Assembly: GCF_004359215.1 (NCBI RefSeq)
Contig: NC_090618.1
Span: 2,691,775 to 2,719,282, forward strand
Reading direction: 5' to 3'
DNA length: 27,508 nucleotides
Origin: Bremia lactucae
Lineage: Eukaryota > Oomycota > Peronosporomycetes > Peronosporales > Peronosporaceae
The translations under genes and the position numbers were made by a program. Of the stretch, positions 11,289 through 19,935 are shown piece after piece; within the stretch, counting starts at the first letter, position 1, and each line of letters starts with the position of its first letter. Below the pieces are notes generated by a model. It was not told where the DNA came from. It searched no databases and saw only the letters and a list, made by a program, of their open reading frames with translations.

Positions 11289-12270
11289 GCCTGATTAAAT
11301 TCCTATACTACTATCGCCTGTTTAAATTCCTATACTATTTTTACCGTTTGAATCTCCATACTATTTTTGCCTATTTAAATTCCTATACTAATTTTGCCTA
11401 TTTAATTTCCCATACTAATATCACCTGTTTAAATTTCCATACTAATATCACCCGTTTGAATCTCCATACTAATTTTTTCTGTTTAATTTCCTATACTAAT
11501 ATCACCTGTTTAAATTCCCATACTAATATCACCTGTTTAAATTCCGATACTAATATCACCTGTTTAAATCTCCATGCCTCTTTGAATTCGCATACTAATA
11601 TCACCTGTTTTAATCTCTATACTAATTTTGCCTGTTTAAATTCCCATACTAATTTTGCCTATTTGAATTCCTATACTAATATCATTGATTAAATCTCAAT
11701 ACTAATTGTGTCTATTTAAATTCCTATACTAATATCACCTGTTTAAATTCTTATACTAATATCACCTGTTTAAATCTCCATACTAATATCACCTGTTTAA
11801 ATCTCCATACTAATATCACCTGTTTAAATTCCCATACTAATATCACCTGTTTAAATTCCCATACTAATATCACCTGTTTAAATTCCCATACTAATATCAC
11901 CTGTTTAAATTCCCATACTAATATCACCTGTTTAAATTCCCATACTAATATCACCTGTTTAAATTCCCATACTAATATCACCTGTTTAAATTCCCATACT
12001 AAAATCACCTGTTTAAATTCCTATACTAATATCACCTGTTTAAATTCCAATACTAATATCACATGTATGGGAATTTAAACAGACTAATATCACATGTTTA
12101 AATCTCCATACTAATTTTGCCCATTTGAAATCGCATACTTATATCACCTGTTTAAATCTCTATACTAATTTTGCCTGTTAAACTTCCCATACTAATTTTG
12201 CCTGTTTGAACTCCCATACTAATATTGCCCTATATTGTGTTTTTAATTCCTATACTAATATCGCCTGTAC
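11289..12270. repeat. 27-bp minisatellite
   Basis: The unit is TGTTTAAATTCCCATACTAA followed by TATCACC, 27 bases, repeated about 36 times. Six consecutive copies from 11821 to 11982 are identical and a seventh has one change. Copies become more diverged towards both ends. Because 27 is a multiple of three, the array can be read as open frames with a nine-residue period (for example 11751-12008 minus); these are not genes. One unit near 12063-12080 is inverted. Confidence 0.95.
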
Positions 12271-12274
12271 CATA

Positions 12275-12555
12275 AATCCCTTAACTTCCCAAGTTATATA
12301 AGCGAACATACTAGTATTAATTTCACTAGTAGCATGCCAATATTAATGTTCCATGTATTGTTTCTTATGTTAATATCGCCTGTGTAACTTCCGATACTAA
12401 TATTGCTGCTTCATTTCCCATAGTAAATCCCTTTTAACTTTTCAAGTTTTATATTTGAACATACTAATAGTAAATTACAACTAGCATTCCGATATTAACA
12501 TTTCCTGATTAACTTCTTACGTTAATATCAGCTGTGTAACTTTCGATAATTACCC
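12275..12555. repeat. Two diverged copies of a longer unit (about 150 bp) next to the minisatellite
   Basis: The segments starting at about 12275 and 12424 share an order of blocks: AAATCCCTT, AACTT, CAAGTT, GAACATACTA, CTAGCAT, GATATTAA/CAATATTAA, TTAATATC, GTGTAACTT and CGATA. They border the minisatellite and end just before the N at 12561. Confidence 0.6.
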
Positions 12556-12560
12556 ATACT

Positions 12561-12561
12561 N
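12561..12561. other. Single N: assembly join between rDNA and non-rDNA sequence
   Basis: Spacer-type repeats end here and a polymerase alpha gene fragment begins 25 bases later. No 28S sequence, which should lie on this side of the 5S gene, is seen. The join may be artificial. Confidence 0.75.
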
Positions 12562-12585
12562 GAAAGCAATGACAAAGGATTGTCA

Positions 12586-13300
12586 TCATGTGAACAACGT
12601 CTGCCAGATGGAAGGTTTCACCCAATTGTATTCATTCCGTTCTACAGTCTGCAAAACGACAAAACCTGCTCCATTAGAACCCACCTTTTCAACAATATTG
12701 CAATCCTCGACAATAGTCGTACCTCTTCCGCTTGAGTAAGCAACTTCTGCAACATCGCATCATGACGCTCGGAGAACCTTGGCACGTTGATTGTCTCACG
12801 CAATCCAGATACACGCGCTTGAATCTTCTTTCGTGCACGCTCGGCATTAAAAAGCGACTCGAAATACTTCAATTGCGTATACAACGCACTGTCGGGATAC
12901 TCGAGCATAACCGGTGCGCGGCATCCCACCGCGGAGCAAATGTTGCCATTCCCACGTAGCGATTGTTTCGGTGTCCGTGTGTTACACGTCACGTCCGTAC
13001 AAATCCTCCACGCTTCGTAGTATTTCTTCGTGGCTTGACGCGTTGCAAGATGAAGTCGATTGTAAAAATCGCTTCAAAATAATCACCACGATTCCCGTTA
13101 ATGCCTTCTTGATCAAACCTCCAGAATCCGCCTTGCATACAGGACAAAACAAGCCACTCGACAGTACCATGCCATCCTTCTCGTAAGAACAAAATACCCC
13201 CGGAAAAGCACTTGATATATGATTACAGAGTTCAAGTTAGAGAGGGAATAATATGTTGATGCAGCTGAAGCATCGGATAAATTAATGTCTCATACTTTAA
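12586..13300 (-). pseudogene. DNA polymerase alpha catalytic subunit, C-terminal zinc-finger region (frameshifted fragment)
   Basis: This is the 3' end of a gene for the catalytic subunit of DNA polymerase alpha, the primase-associated replicative enzyme. Read on the minus strand, the segments in order are: FPGVF with SGLFCPVC (near 13210-13135), DYFEA (near 13090), then KKYYEAW, CTDVTCNTRT, NICSAVGC and LYTQLKYFESLFN (13060-12840), ending NWVKPSIWQTLF and a stop at 12588-12586. The paired cysteines and the YTQL helix are the hallmark of the polymerase alpha C-terminal zinc region, which binds the B subunit and primase. The reading frame changes at least three times (near 13235, 13110-13060 and 12690), so it is either a pseudogene or carries sequencing indels. 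The polymerase core is missing: homology stops near 13300, beside the repeat at 13313. Confidence 0.8.
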
Positions 13301-13312
13301 GCAAAAAAGGTA

Positions 13313-13400
13313 GCTAGGCCATCAAACAGAGGACACATTGCGAAGGGAAGATCGTCGCCCCGTGATGTCTGCCTTTTCATTCTAATCAAGTTGAGCAATT
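13313..13400. repeat. Direct repeat flanking the CRN segment, left copy
   Basis: It begins GCTAGGCCATCAAACAGAGG and ends TCAAGTTGAGCA. The right copy at 17206-17285 has the same orientation, differing by a 7-base deletion and a few substitutions. It directly follows the truncated polymerase alpha fragment and precedes an LTR piece by about 11 bases. Confidence 0.85.
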
Positions 13401-13410
13401 ACTACCACTT

Positions 13411-13598
13411 AATGCGACGAGGAGATGGATTATCGCTCCCGTGACGACACTTTACCAGAGTTCTTAGTGTGTTGGTGAGGTCGCTTGCGTGCCCACCACA
13501 ACAACCTCATGCGAAGGAAGCGGTTTAAGAGGCTTCTCGCTGTAAGTAGCGGTGTGTGCTTAGTAGAGCGTGGCCGCATTACGACGTGCCCGCCTACA
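13411..13598 (+). mobile_element. LTR fragment (3' part of a Ty3/gypsy LTR)
   Basis: This matches the last roughly 190 bases of the complete LTR at 17592-18144, sharing blocks such as CCAGAGTTCTTAGTGTGTTG, GTAGAGCGTGGCCGCATTAC and the end GCCCGCCTACA. The 5' part of the LTR is missing. After its end at 13598 there is no primer binding site like the one after 18144. The short plus-strand ORF at 13485-13679 lies mostly inside it and is spurious. Confidence 0.85.
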
Positions 13599-13620
13599 TA
13601 TGAAGACGCCTTTCACTCCT

Positions 13621-13664
13621 CACCATTTGTGTTTCGTCGATCTCTCTTGAATTGTGAACCCGAA
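13621..13664 (-). repeat. Inverted copy of the CRN proximal upstream region
   Basis: Read on the minus strand it matches 14519-14562, the region from TTTTCGGGTTCACAAT to the CRN start codon, with a few mismatches. The similarity stops about three bases after the equivalent of the start codon, so there is no second CRN gene here. It is 22 bases past the LTR end at 13598. Confidence 0.75.
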
Positions 13665-14476
13665 AATCCGCAAGAGTAACGAGCCCTCTCCCAAGAGGTC
13701 GCAAGATCTCGAGGGTTAGGGTTTCATTTCAAACCATCAAAAGATTCAATTTAATTTGATTGGCGTAAAATATATGACTAGCGCGACATGCATGATGTAA
13801 CGGGACGAAGTTGTCCCAATGTTTCACTAATTTATTAAGCACAATTTGTGTAACGGATATGTACGCAACATAAGAACTATTTTCTAAGAACGAAAGGAAA
13901 TAAGCAAAGAAGTGCAAATAATTAGTTTTATTAATTATTTGACTGAAAAGATATAATATGACCAAATATGGTAATGTCGACGCAACAAAATGAAACATAG
14001 ATATTAGATCTATCGATAGGTTGATTTGGTCAGAATCAACCTAACCGTTTTTTTACACGGATGACACTCAATATAGCTATTTTAATTTTGCGCATTTGAA
14101 CAGGAAGCCTTGTGACGCAACCGATTGACAGCGTTAAACTGATGCGAAAGCGCTAATATTCTCAGCACAACAACCTTTCATAAGGTTCCGATTGGGAGAC
14201 GACGCCAGAACACCCTTTAATTGAGGAGAGTGATCTCACTGTGTGGTCATGTCCTACGGCTCATTGTGCTTATTATAAAGCGTCTAGTGTGCTATTTAGG
14301 ATCGATGTGGTAGGTAGTATCATGAGCGCAAGTATGACAGTAGCTTCATAAGCTTGGTCACAAACCGTGCTTAAAAGAGTCAATACACATCGAGCAGCCG
14401 GGCGTAAATCCGTAGTACTTTACTTCATCAGACTTAAAACACACCCATATCCAAATTCCAACTGCTTGAATGCGTT
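13665..14476. other. Upstream flank of the CRN gene, no gene seen
   Basis: The sequence is AT-rich. A minus-strand ORF of 89 codons (13729-13998) is rich in AT-encoded residues and has no family features, so I do not call it. A sequence at about 13796 (TGTAACGGGACGAAGTTGTC) resembles an LTR start but no matching end was found. The CRN promoter probably lies within the last few hundred bases; no core motif is certain. Confidence 0.6.
14018..14053 (+). other. Hairpin followed by a T run
   Basis: AGGTTGATT (14018-14026) and AATCAACCT (14034-14042) form a perfect 9-bp stem with a 7-base loop, followed four bases later by seven T residues. The shape resembles a terminator, but no transcript ending here is evident. 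Confidence 0.4.
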
Positions 14477-14518
14477 TTATTGATAACATTCTTAGCAATA
14501 AAAAGTGAGGCTTTAAGC
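14477..14518 (+). repeat. CRN distal upstream element (has an inverted copy at 17551-17591)
   Basis: These 42 bases, 41-82 bases upstream of the CRN start codon, match the reverse complement of 17551-17591 with one substitution and one indel. They may belong to the promoter or 5' leader of the CRN. Confidence 0.75.
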
Positions 14519-14558
14519 TTTTCGGGTTCACAATCCAAAAGAGAAAGACGAAACACAA

Positions 14559-16892
14559 ATGGTGAAGCTCTACTGTGCCCTAATCGGAGTGAAAGTCGTA
14601 TTTCCTGTGAATATCGACGAAAATGAGTCAATGGGGAACTTAAAGGACGTTATTAAAACTAAGAATCCAGACGACATAAAATGCAGTGCTAGCAAACTCG
14701 AGCTGTACTTGGCGAGGAAGGGGGACGCGTGGCTGTCGGGTAGCGAGCCGAGTGCACAGCAACTCAAAAGGGGAAATGTGGATGATGACATCAAAAGTAT
14801 GCTTGATTGTAAGCCACTAAGGGCAATTTGGCCTATCCAGGATTATCTAAACGATAACCAAATGCCCGCGCCGCAGCCAAACCAAATTCACGTGCTGGTG
14901 GTGCTTCCAAATGAGGTCCCGCTTACCATTTCGCCGAACAGCGACGAAGCCAGATTTGTGGAAAGGTATGAGTCTCTCTCCAAGACACTTGTGAGGGATG
15001 AACAAGTCGAGTCACTCTCAAAAGCAATCCGCGCAATCCTCGAGGGCAATTTTGACATCACACCGTTTGTTGTTTTGGAAAGCTCGTCTGGTATGGGAAA
15101 GACGCAAATGGCATTCAACTTGAACGCCACAGGAGAATTTGATGTTTTTTACATATGGTGTAATAGGGTACCTGATAAAGTACAAGACATCAGTGCAGCG
15201 TATTCATCACGTACCGATGCTTTCTGCTTTTGCCTCAATAAAGACTTTCGAAACATAAAAGATCGGTGCGATATCGGCAGCATTCCAAAATTGCGAGGTA
15301 TAGAGAATCTGTGTCTTTATGGATTTATTCAAGCTGCACTGCTTGGAAAAAATAAAGTTGATGAAACTGTTAAGACTCGCCAAGCTGTGAAAACGGCACT
15401 CGTAGATCGAGCTGCGAGTGGAAAGAAGCCCTTCATCTTTTTCCTAGATGAATTTCCACGTGAAATTAACAGAGAAGCCACATCAAGCACCAACGAGGCT
15501 TTTGATCAAAAATGTCGACTTCGTCTCATGAGAAACATATTTCGATCGTTTGGACTTGTTGTGATAGTCAGCTCCACGAGTGGCACGGCACGAAACTTGG
15601 TCTCGGATTCCGCTGGATCTAGAAACACTTTGGATTATCTGTGGTGCATAGTGCATCCACTTTTACCTCGTACTGCAATCGACAGTGACATTATGATACT
15701 GCCAACCGTTTTACAAGGCATTATCGCTAATAGTCGGCCGCTCTTCGCTTGGACAGCTGTCCAGTATATGCGAAAAAATTGGTGGAGTGAGGGCAGCAAT
15801 ACAGCAAATTACTTAAATGCGCTGGTTGGACATTTGGCACCAATGTTTGCCAATTTGAAGCCAAAACGACTTCACGAGTTCAAGATTGGTCAGCTGTGCT
15901 TGTTGCTCTGCTCAAGTTATCGTGCTGAAGACGGTAAAGTGAATTTGATTGACAGTCATTATGCTTGCTTAGATGAAAAGATGATGTTCAGGCTGATGCT
16001 GACGCCAACCGGCGAACTGTATAAAGTCGCAGAAATCAACGGCAGCGAAGCCGAGATCAAAGCTGAAGACAATCGTACCTGGAATTGTCGTAGTGTGTTT
16101 CCTCACCCAGCGAATGACGTGCTACTACACTTGACTATGACCGGCGGTTTGGATTATCGTCCGTTTGACCATTCCTTGCGTGAGGTCCTAGCGTCAGTGT
16201 CGACTACCACAATGAATTTTCATAATACCAACCAGCCTATGAACGATGGGCAGCGTCTCGAAGCATTGGTGTTAGCGGCCGTCGTGTTGGCAAGTCATGT
16301 TGATGGACTCGGTGGGGTGGCATTACCGACATTTTTGGGTCGGCTTTTGTACGAGTTGGGCGTCAGGTCACAAGATGGAAGAATCGAATTACCTCGAGGC
16401 GTTGAGACAAGCGGGAATTTGGTCGTTCCATTCCTGTCTCCTCCAAACGTGGAATGGCCAGCTTGGCTGCTTGATGACAAATTTATGAATTTCGGCGATC
16501 TCGTTCGAAGTAAAAACTGTGATAAGATCGACTTTCGTATTGTATCCGGGGAGATATCTGGCGAATGCAAGGACCATGGACAGCCTCTTCCTCTCCAAAC
16601 AATGAAAGAAATACTGTCGCGTGTACCCGTCGAGTCCAAAGTGCATTTGGTGGTAACGAGAAAATTGCAGAATAAATATTTTACGAGGGAGGAAACATAT
16701 GGAACATTTGTGCGAGAACAGAATTTGTCAACGAAAAATGTTTATCGCATTTCAGGTGGGTCGACGCTACACAAAATAGTTGGGATGGAGAATCAAGAAT
16801 TGCAGAAAGTACAGTGCATGGATGATGGCAGCACGAGGCTCTGCGACAAAAAGCTGGTCATTTTCATCGAGATTGGCACTGATAGAATCTAG
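14559..16892 (+). CDS. Crinkler (CRN) effector with P-loop NTPase and REase-like nuclease domains
   Basis: Intact 777-codon, intronless gene of the oomycete Crinkler family, secreted proteins delivered into host cells, usually to the nucleus. The start is supported by the family-typical opening MVKLYCALIGV. Residues 1-45 fit the ubiquitin-like header, LYLARKG (49-55) is a variant of the LFLAK motif, and HVLVVLP (111-117) is the conserved end of the N-terminal translocation module. The C-terminal part has a Walker A motif SSSGMGKT (175-182), a Walker B motif FIFFLDEF (292-299) and a sensor-like strand VVIVSST (334-340). Near the C-terminus, Asp658 and the ECK triad (669-671), with Gln680, fit a PD-(D/E)XK nuclease. 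This NTPase plus REase arrangement is known in CR-type effectors. No signal peptide is obvious, as in many CRNs. The gene is surrounded by repeats and LTR pieces. Exact host target and activity are unknown. Confidence 0.92.
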   Translation: MVKLYCALIGVKVVFPVNIDENESMGNLKDVIKTKNPDDIKCSASKLELYLARKGDAWLSGSEPSAQQLKRGNVDDDIKSMLDCKPLRAIWPIQDYLNDNQMPAPQPNQIHVLVVLPNEVPLTISPNSDEARFVERYESLSKTLVRDEQVESLSKAIRAILEGNFDITPFVVLESSSGMGKTQMAFNLNATGEFDVFYIWCNRVPDKVQDISAAYSSRTDAFCFCLNKDFRNIKDRCDIGSIPKLRGIENLCLYGFIQAALLGKNKVDETVKTRQAVKTALVDRAASGKKPFIFFLDEFPREINREATSSTNEAFDQKCRLRLMRNIFRSFGLVVIVSSTSGTARNLVSDSAGSRNTLDYLWCIVHPLLPRTAIDSDIMILPTVLQGIIANSRPLFAWTAVQYMRKNWWSEGSNTANYLNALVGHLAPMFANLKPKRLHEFKIGQLCLLLCSSYRAEDGKVNLIDSHYACLDEKMMFRLMLTPTGELYKVAEINGSEAEIKAEDNRTWNCRSVFPHPANDVLLHLTMTGGLDYRPFDHSLREVLASVSTTTMNFHNTNQPMNDGQRLEALVLAAVVLASHVDGLGGVALPTFLGRLLYELGVRSQDGRIELPRGVETSGNLVVPFLSPPNVEWPAWLLDDKFMNFGDLVRSKNCDKIDFRIVSGEISGECKDHGQPLPLQTMKEILSRVPVESKVHLVVTRKLQNKYFTREETYGTFVREQNLSTKNVYRISGGSTLHKIVGMENQELQKVQCMDDGSTRLCDKKLVIFIEIGTDRI

Positions 16893-17205
16893 TTAATTGA
16901 ATTCTGTTTGCATCATGTTTGCTTTATAATATTCAATACAGATTGCTTTGGCGTACATTCTATACAACGCGTCTATCGAAGTATTGAACTGAAATATCTA
17001 AATTGGTGTTGTTTTTTTGTCACACTCGGATGAGAACTTTCTTAAAGAATTTAATTGTCGATATACGTAGCCATCCAATAACCCAAGACGCTGCGTCTTG
17101 CCACCAGATGTGATGTCACGCTCAAAAGCATTTTTCATACATTGTATTTTTTAATTCCGGAAAGGCAACACGCTTTAAAAGTGTCGTATTTTGTTGTCTT
17201 TGAGA
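16893..17205. other. 3' flank of the CRN gene, no gene seen
   Basis: AT-rich sequence that should hold the CRN 3' untranslated region. A short palindrome AAGACGCTGCGTCTT is present at about 17088-17102. No clear polyadenylation signal stands out and no ORF is supported. Confidence 0.6.
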
Positions 17206-17285
17206 GCTAGGCCATCAAACAGAGGACGAAGGGAAGATCGTCGCCCCGTAATGTCTGCCTTTCATTCTAATCAAGTTGAGCAGTT
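17206..17285. repeat. Direct repeat flanking the CRN segment, right copy
   Basis: This matches 13313-13400 in the same orientation, lacking 7 bases (ACATTGC) after AGAGGAC. The two copies are about 3.9 kb apart and enclose the CRN gene. Confidence 0.85.
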
Positions 17286-17550
17286 ATTGAAATTCAATAC
17301 AACCTCGTGATGGGATTCTTTCTTTCAAAAAGAGCCTTTAAGAGTGGGTGTACAACCCAGCTGGTACGCTAACTAAAGTGATTAAATATAAAAAAACATG
17401 CGATGGACATGTGTGAGGCTGATGTATAAAGTAGCGGCGGCTAAGAGCTTTACAAGTAAAGTTTCGATACATATGCAGTTAAATGATGATTGGCTACTTA
17501 AACTAAGACTCGGAATGAGCTTCAGGTAAGATCCTCCTTTTTAATGTGCA
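17286..17550. other. Short stretch between the right direct repeat and the inverted CRN element
   Basis: No gene, RNA or strong repeat is seen in these 265 bases. They do not resemble the sequence following the left copy of the direct repeat. Confidence 0.6.
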
Positions 17551-17591
17551 GCTTTAAGCCTCACTTTTTATTGCTAAAATGTTATCAATAA
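17551..17591 (-). repeat. Inverted copy of the CRN distal upstream region
   Basis: The reverse complement matches 14477-14518. It ends exactly where the LTR starts (TG at 17592), so the LTR element appears to have inserted into this CRN-like upstream sequence. Confidence 0.78.
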
Positions 17592-18144
17592 TGTATCCAG
17601 CTAAAGTTGCCCGAATGTTACACAGTCCCCATTAAGTATATTTGGTACTTAAGGGGATGGTCAATTACTAAATAATAGTAATTAGACCCAACACTCGGGT
17701 GTGGTGCACATTTGTGACCAACCCTTGTGGATGTGATGCACATGGGTGCATTCACATTAGGAGGGATGACGCCCAGCGTCATCCATGATGACGGCTAGCG
17801 TCATCAGTTACGCGAGGTATCTATAAAGATACGCTCGCAATACATATTAAATGATATCTATAGAGATATCATTTTAATTGGTAAAAATAGGTATTTGTAT
17901 TTAATTCTATTAAATATAAATCAGTCTGAAATTTACTACCTACTTGGTAAGTGCGCACGAGGAGACGGATTACCGCTCCCGTGACGTCACTTCACCAGAG
18001 TTCTTAGTGTGTTGGGTGAGGTCGCTTGCGCGCCCACCACAACTACCTCACTGCACGCAAGAGAAGCAGGTGCAAACCGCTTCCTCGCTGTGCTAGGGTG
18101 TGTGCTAAGTAGAGCGTGGCCGCATTACGACGTGCCCGCCTACA
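17592..18144 (+). mobile_element. Complete Ty3/gypsy-type LTR (553 bp)
   Basis: It runs from TGTATCCAGCTAAAG to GCCCGCCTACA, with TG and CA ends. It is followed after two bases by a TGG-initial primer binding site. It is related to the inverted LTR at about 24215-24718 and to the fragment at 13411-13598. The U3 part has two adjacent hairpins, GATGACGC/GCGTCATC (17765-17783) and GATGACG/CGTCATC (17787-17805), where the inverted LTR has only one, and a GTGACGTCAC palindrome at 17981-17990. In the other two LTRs that palindrome reads GTGACGACAC. TGACG-type palindromes are typical binding sites of bZIP factors; a role here is inferred. Confidence 0.82.
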
Positions 18145-18146
18145 CT

Positions 18147-18164
18147 TGGTAGCACTTGAAATCC
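18147..18164 (+). other. Probable primer binding site
   Basis: TGGTAGCACTTGAAATCC begins two bases after the LTR end. It starts with TGG, complementary to the CCA tail of a tRNA. TGGTAGC resembles sites matching initiator methionine tRNAs in other organisms, but I cannot confirm which tRNA is used. Confidence 0.55.
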
Positions 18165-18201
18165 TTCCCACGACCCGCATCTCTGCGTGTGTACGTGAGG
18201 A

Positions 18202-18420
18202 TGAGCCTCAACATTGATTGGGCTCATTTTCCCCACCTCTCCGAACATCATCGGGAGGTGGCAGGGCTAATGGCGCAGGGACTTGGTGAACAAGCCCTGG
18301 CCAGGCTCCTGGGTAGTCCTCCTGAGCAACATGTTGCTCAGTTGGAGCAGTTTGAGGCATTCGTGCTTGGACAGCGGAAGCCGCGTTCGGGGCACAGAAC
18401 CATGCTGCGGCGGAGTCCGT
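18202..18420 (+). pseudogene. Ty3/gypsy gag, N-terminal fragment
   Basis: The reading frame begins MSLNIDWAHFPHLSEH and continues through REVAGLMAQGL and PPEQHVAQLEQFEAFVLGQR. It matches the start of the minus-strand gag at 23432, so it is the beginning of a capsid-type Gag protein. The preceding leader also matches that upstream of the minus-strand gag. After about 70 residues the similarity ends near 18415-18432, and from there the sequence is the 3' end of a pol gene on the other strand. Only this fragment and the LTR remain of the plus-strand element. An in-frame GTG/ATG further upstream (from 18156) is not supported by homology. Confidence 0.8.
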
Positions 18421-19920
18421 CACTTCTCCAATCTCCTCGACCACAGTAAATGGCCCAATATTACGTGGCAATAGTTTCGTAGTACCTCCAGGTAGTACAG
18501 AAACTACGATTTTAGGTAGAGTAGCAGTATTTAATAGTACTTTGTCTCCAACACTGAAGCATTCATTGTTTTTGCGACCATTTCGGTCAGCGTATTCTTT
18601 TTGTTTGTCCTCCGCGCCTGCATCGCGTCGCGGACTTTTCGTGTGCTGGCTAATCGCTAATCGCTCATCCACAAAGCGTTGAGCTTCGCTCACGCTTTTT
18701 GCATCTAACTTGCCTACGACGCCACCGAAAGGTCGGTCATAGGACGTAGTTGACAGTAACGGAACATCGTTGTTATTTGGGAGCACAGGCATTCCTTGCC
18801 GTGACTCCTTACTGACCACTGCCAAGTCGGCGGGGAGCTAGGGCAAGTTTCTGTCTAACATGATACCCTTGCGGGTCATCGTCATATTGACGAAACTATG
18901 TCCCTCTTTCGCACTGAGCATAGTGAGGGGTCCTCCCCCGCTAAGTCTCGAGCTGCGCACAAACGAGACTAGCGTCCGAGGATAGCGCAGTTCGTTACCA
19001 TAAAAAGGTGTCTCACCCGTACTGGCGTGGACACTGTTATTTACAGCGAACTCCACAAAGGGCATTTGCTTGCTCCAATCTTTGGGAGTTGCTATAGTGC
19101 GTAATACATCCGCCACGACCCGATTGGCACGTTCTGTTTGGCCATCGGTCTGGGGATGATCGGCGGTCGATATGTGGAGCTTGCTACCTAGCGGCTCAAA
19201 CACATGTCGCCAAGACCAGACGTAAAACGTGGATCCAGGTCCGATATTATGGACTTGGACATCCCGTGTAGTCGGTATATATGATTCAGAAACAAGAGAG
19301 CTGCTTCCTTGCGTGTGATCGGTGTTTTGAATGGTGCTGGATGCACCATTTTGCTCAGCCGGTCTACACATACGACGAACCCGTCCGACCTTGTCGTCGG
19401 GCGGCATTCCAAACGTGAAGTCCAGACTTACTGACTTCTAACAATCCGTTAAAATCGGTAGCGGCTTCAGTGACGCACTGCTGGACGGTGCAGGGGGTTA
19501 ATGCGCTGACACTGTTCGCAAGAGCGAACACAGTTGGCCACCCGTATATATAAATGTGGCCATCAAATTCCTCAGTCACTCGTAAGAATGTCTTTTCACG
19601 ACCCGGATGCCCACTAGATGGCGTATCATCGAGATCGTGAAGGTTCATCAGCTTGAGATCTGTGTCACATCGATTCTCAAGGGATCACAAGGTGATAGCT
19701 GATGCCATAACAGGCCATCGCTGTAGCTACAGCGATTAAGCTTAGCTTTCAGTTGCAATGGAAAGGAAACCTTTAGTCCATCGAAGTGATCCAACAGCAG
19801 GCGACAATGTTCGTCCTGACTGTAGCTCTCTTGTATATCAGAGGCTAACAAACTCGTCACGTGGTATGCCTTCATGGCTGCCAACGTTGACGGCTGAAAT
19901 TGTGCTTTAACACTAGACAC
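18420..19920 (-). pseudogene. Ty3/gypsy integrase (broken)
   Basis: This is the last pol domain of the minus-strand element, which would join the cDNA to the host chromosome. In order on the minus strand: a linker with YSQDEHCRLLLDHF and YSDGLLWHQLSP (19920-19650), a zinc region with DDTPSSGHPGREKTF (near 19620-19570) whose later cysteines are not readable in frame, and the catalytic core. The core has the first Asp near 19418 (LDF), the second in IISDLDPRF (near 19230) and the Glu in TDGQTERANR (near 19130), so all DDE residues remain. The C-terminal part has GDKVLLNTATLP and LPGGTTKLLPR (near 18560-18470), a gypsy integrase C-terminal signature. Several frameshifts separate these pieces, and the end is lost at the junction near 18420. 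No chromodomain is visible. Confidence 0.87.
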
Positions 19921-19935
19921 ATATTTTTTGGTGCC

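Noticed and set aside
11751..12008. Open frame of 85 codons with a nine-residue repeat
   Set aside because: It is a translation of the 27-bp minisatellite, whose unit length is a multiple of three. It has no coding signal beyond that.
11289..12270. CRISPR array
   Set aside because: The repeats are directly adjacent with no unique spacers, and the sequence is eukaryotic.
13729..13998. Minus-strand ORF of 89 codons
   Set aside because: AT-rich composition and no motif; expected by chance in this sequence.
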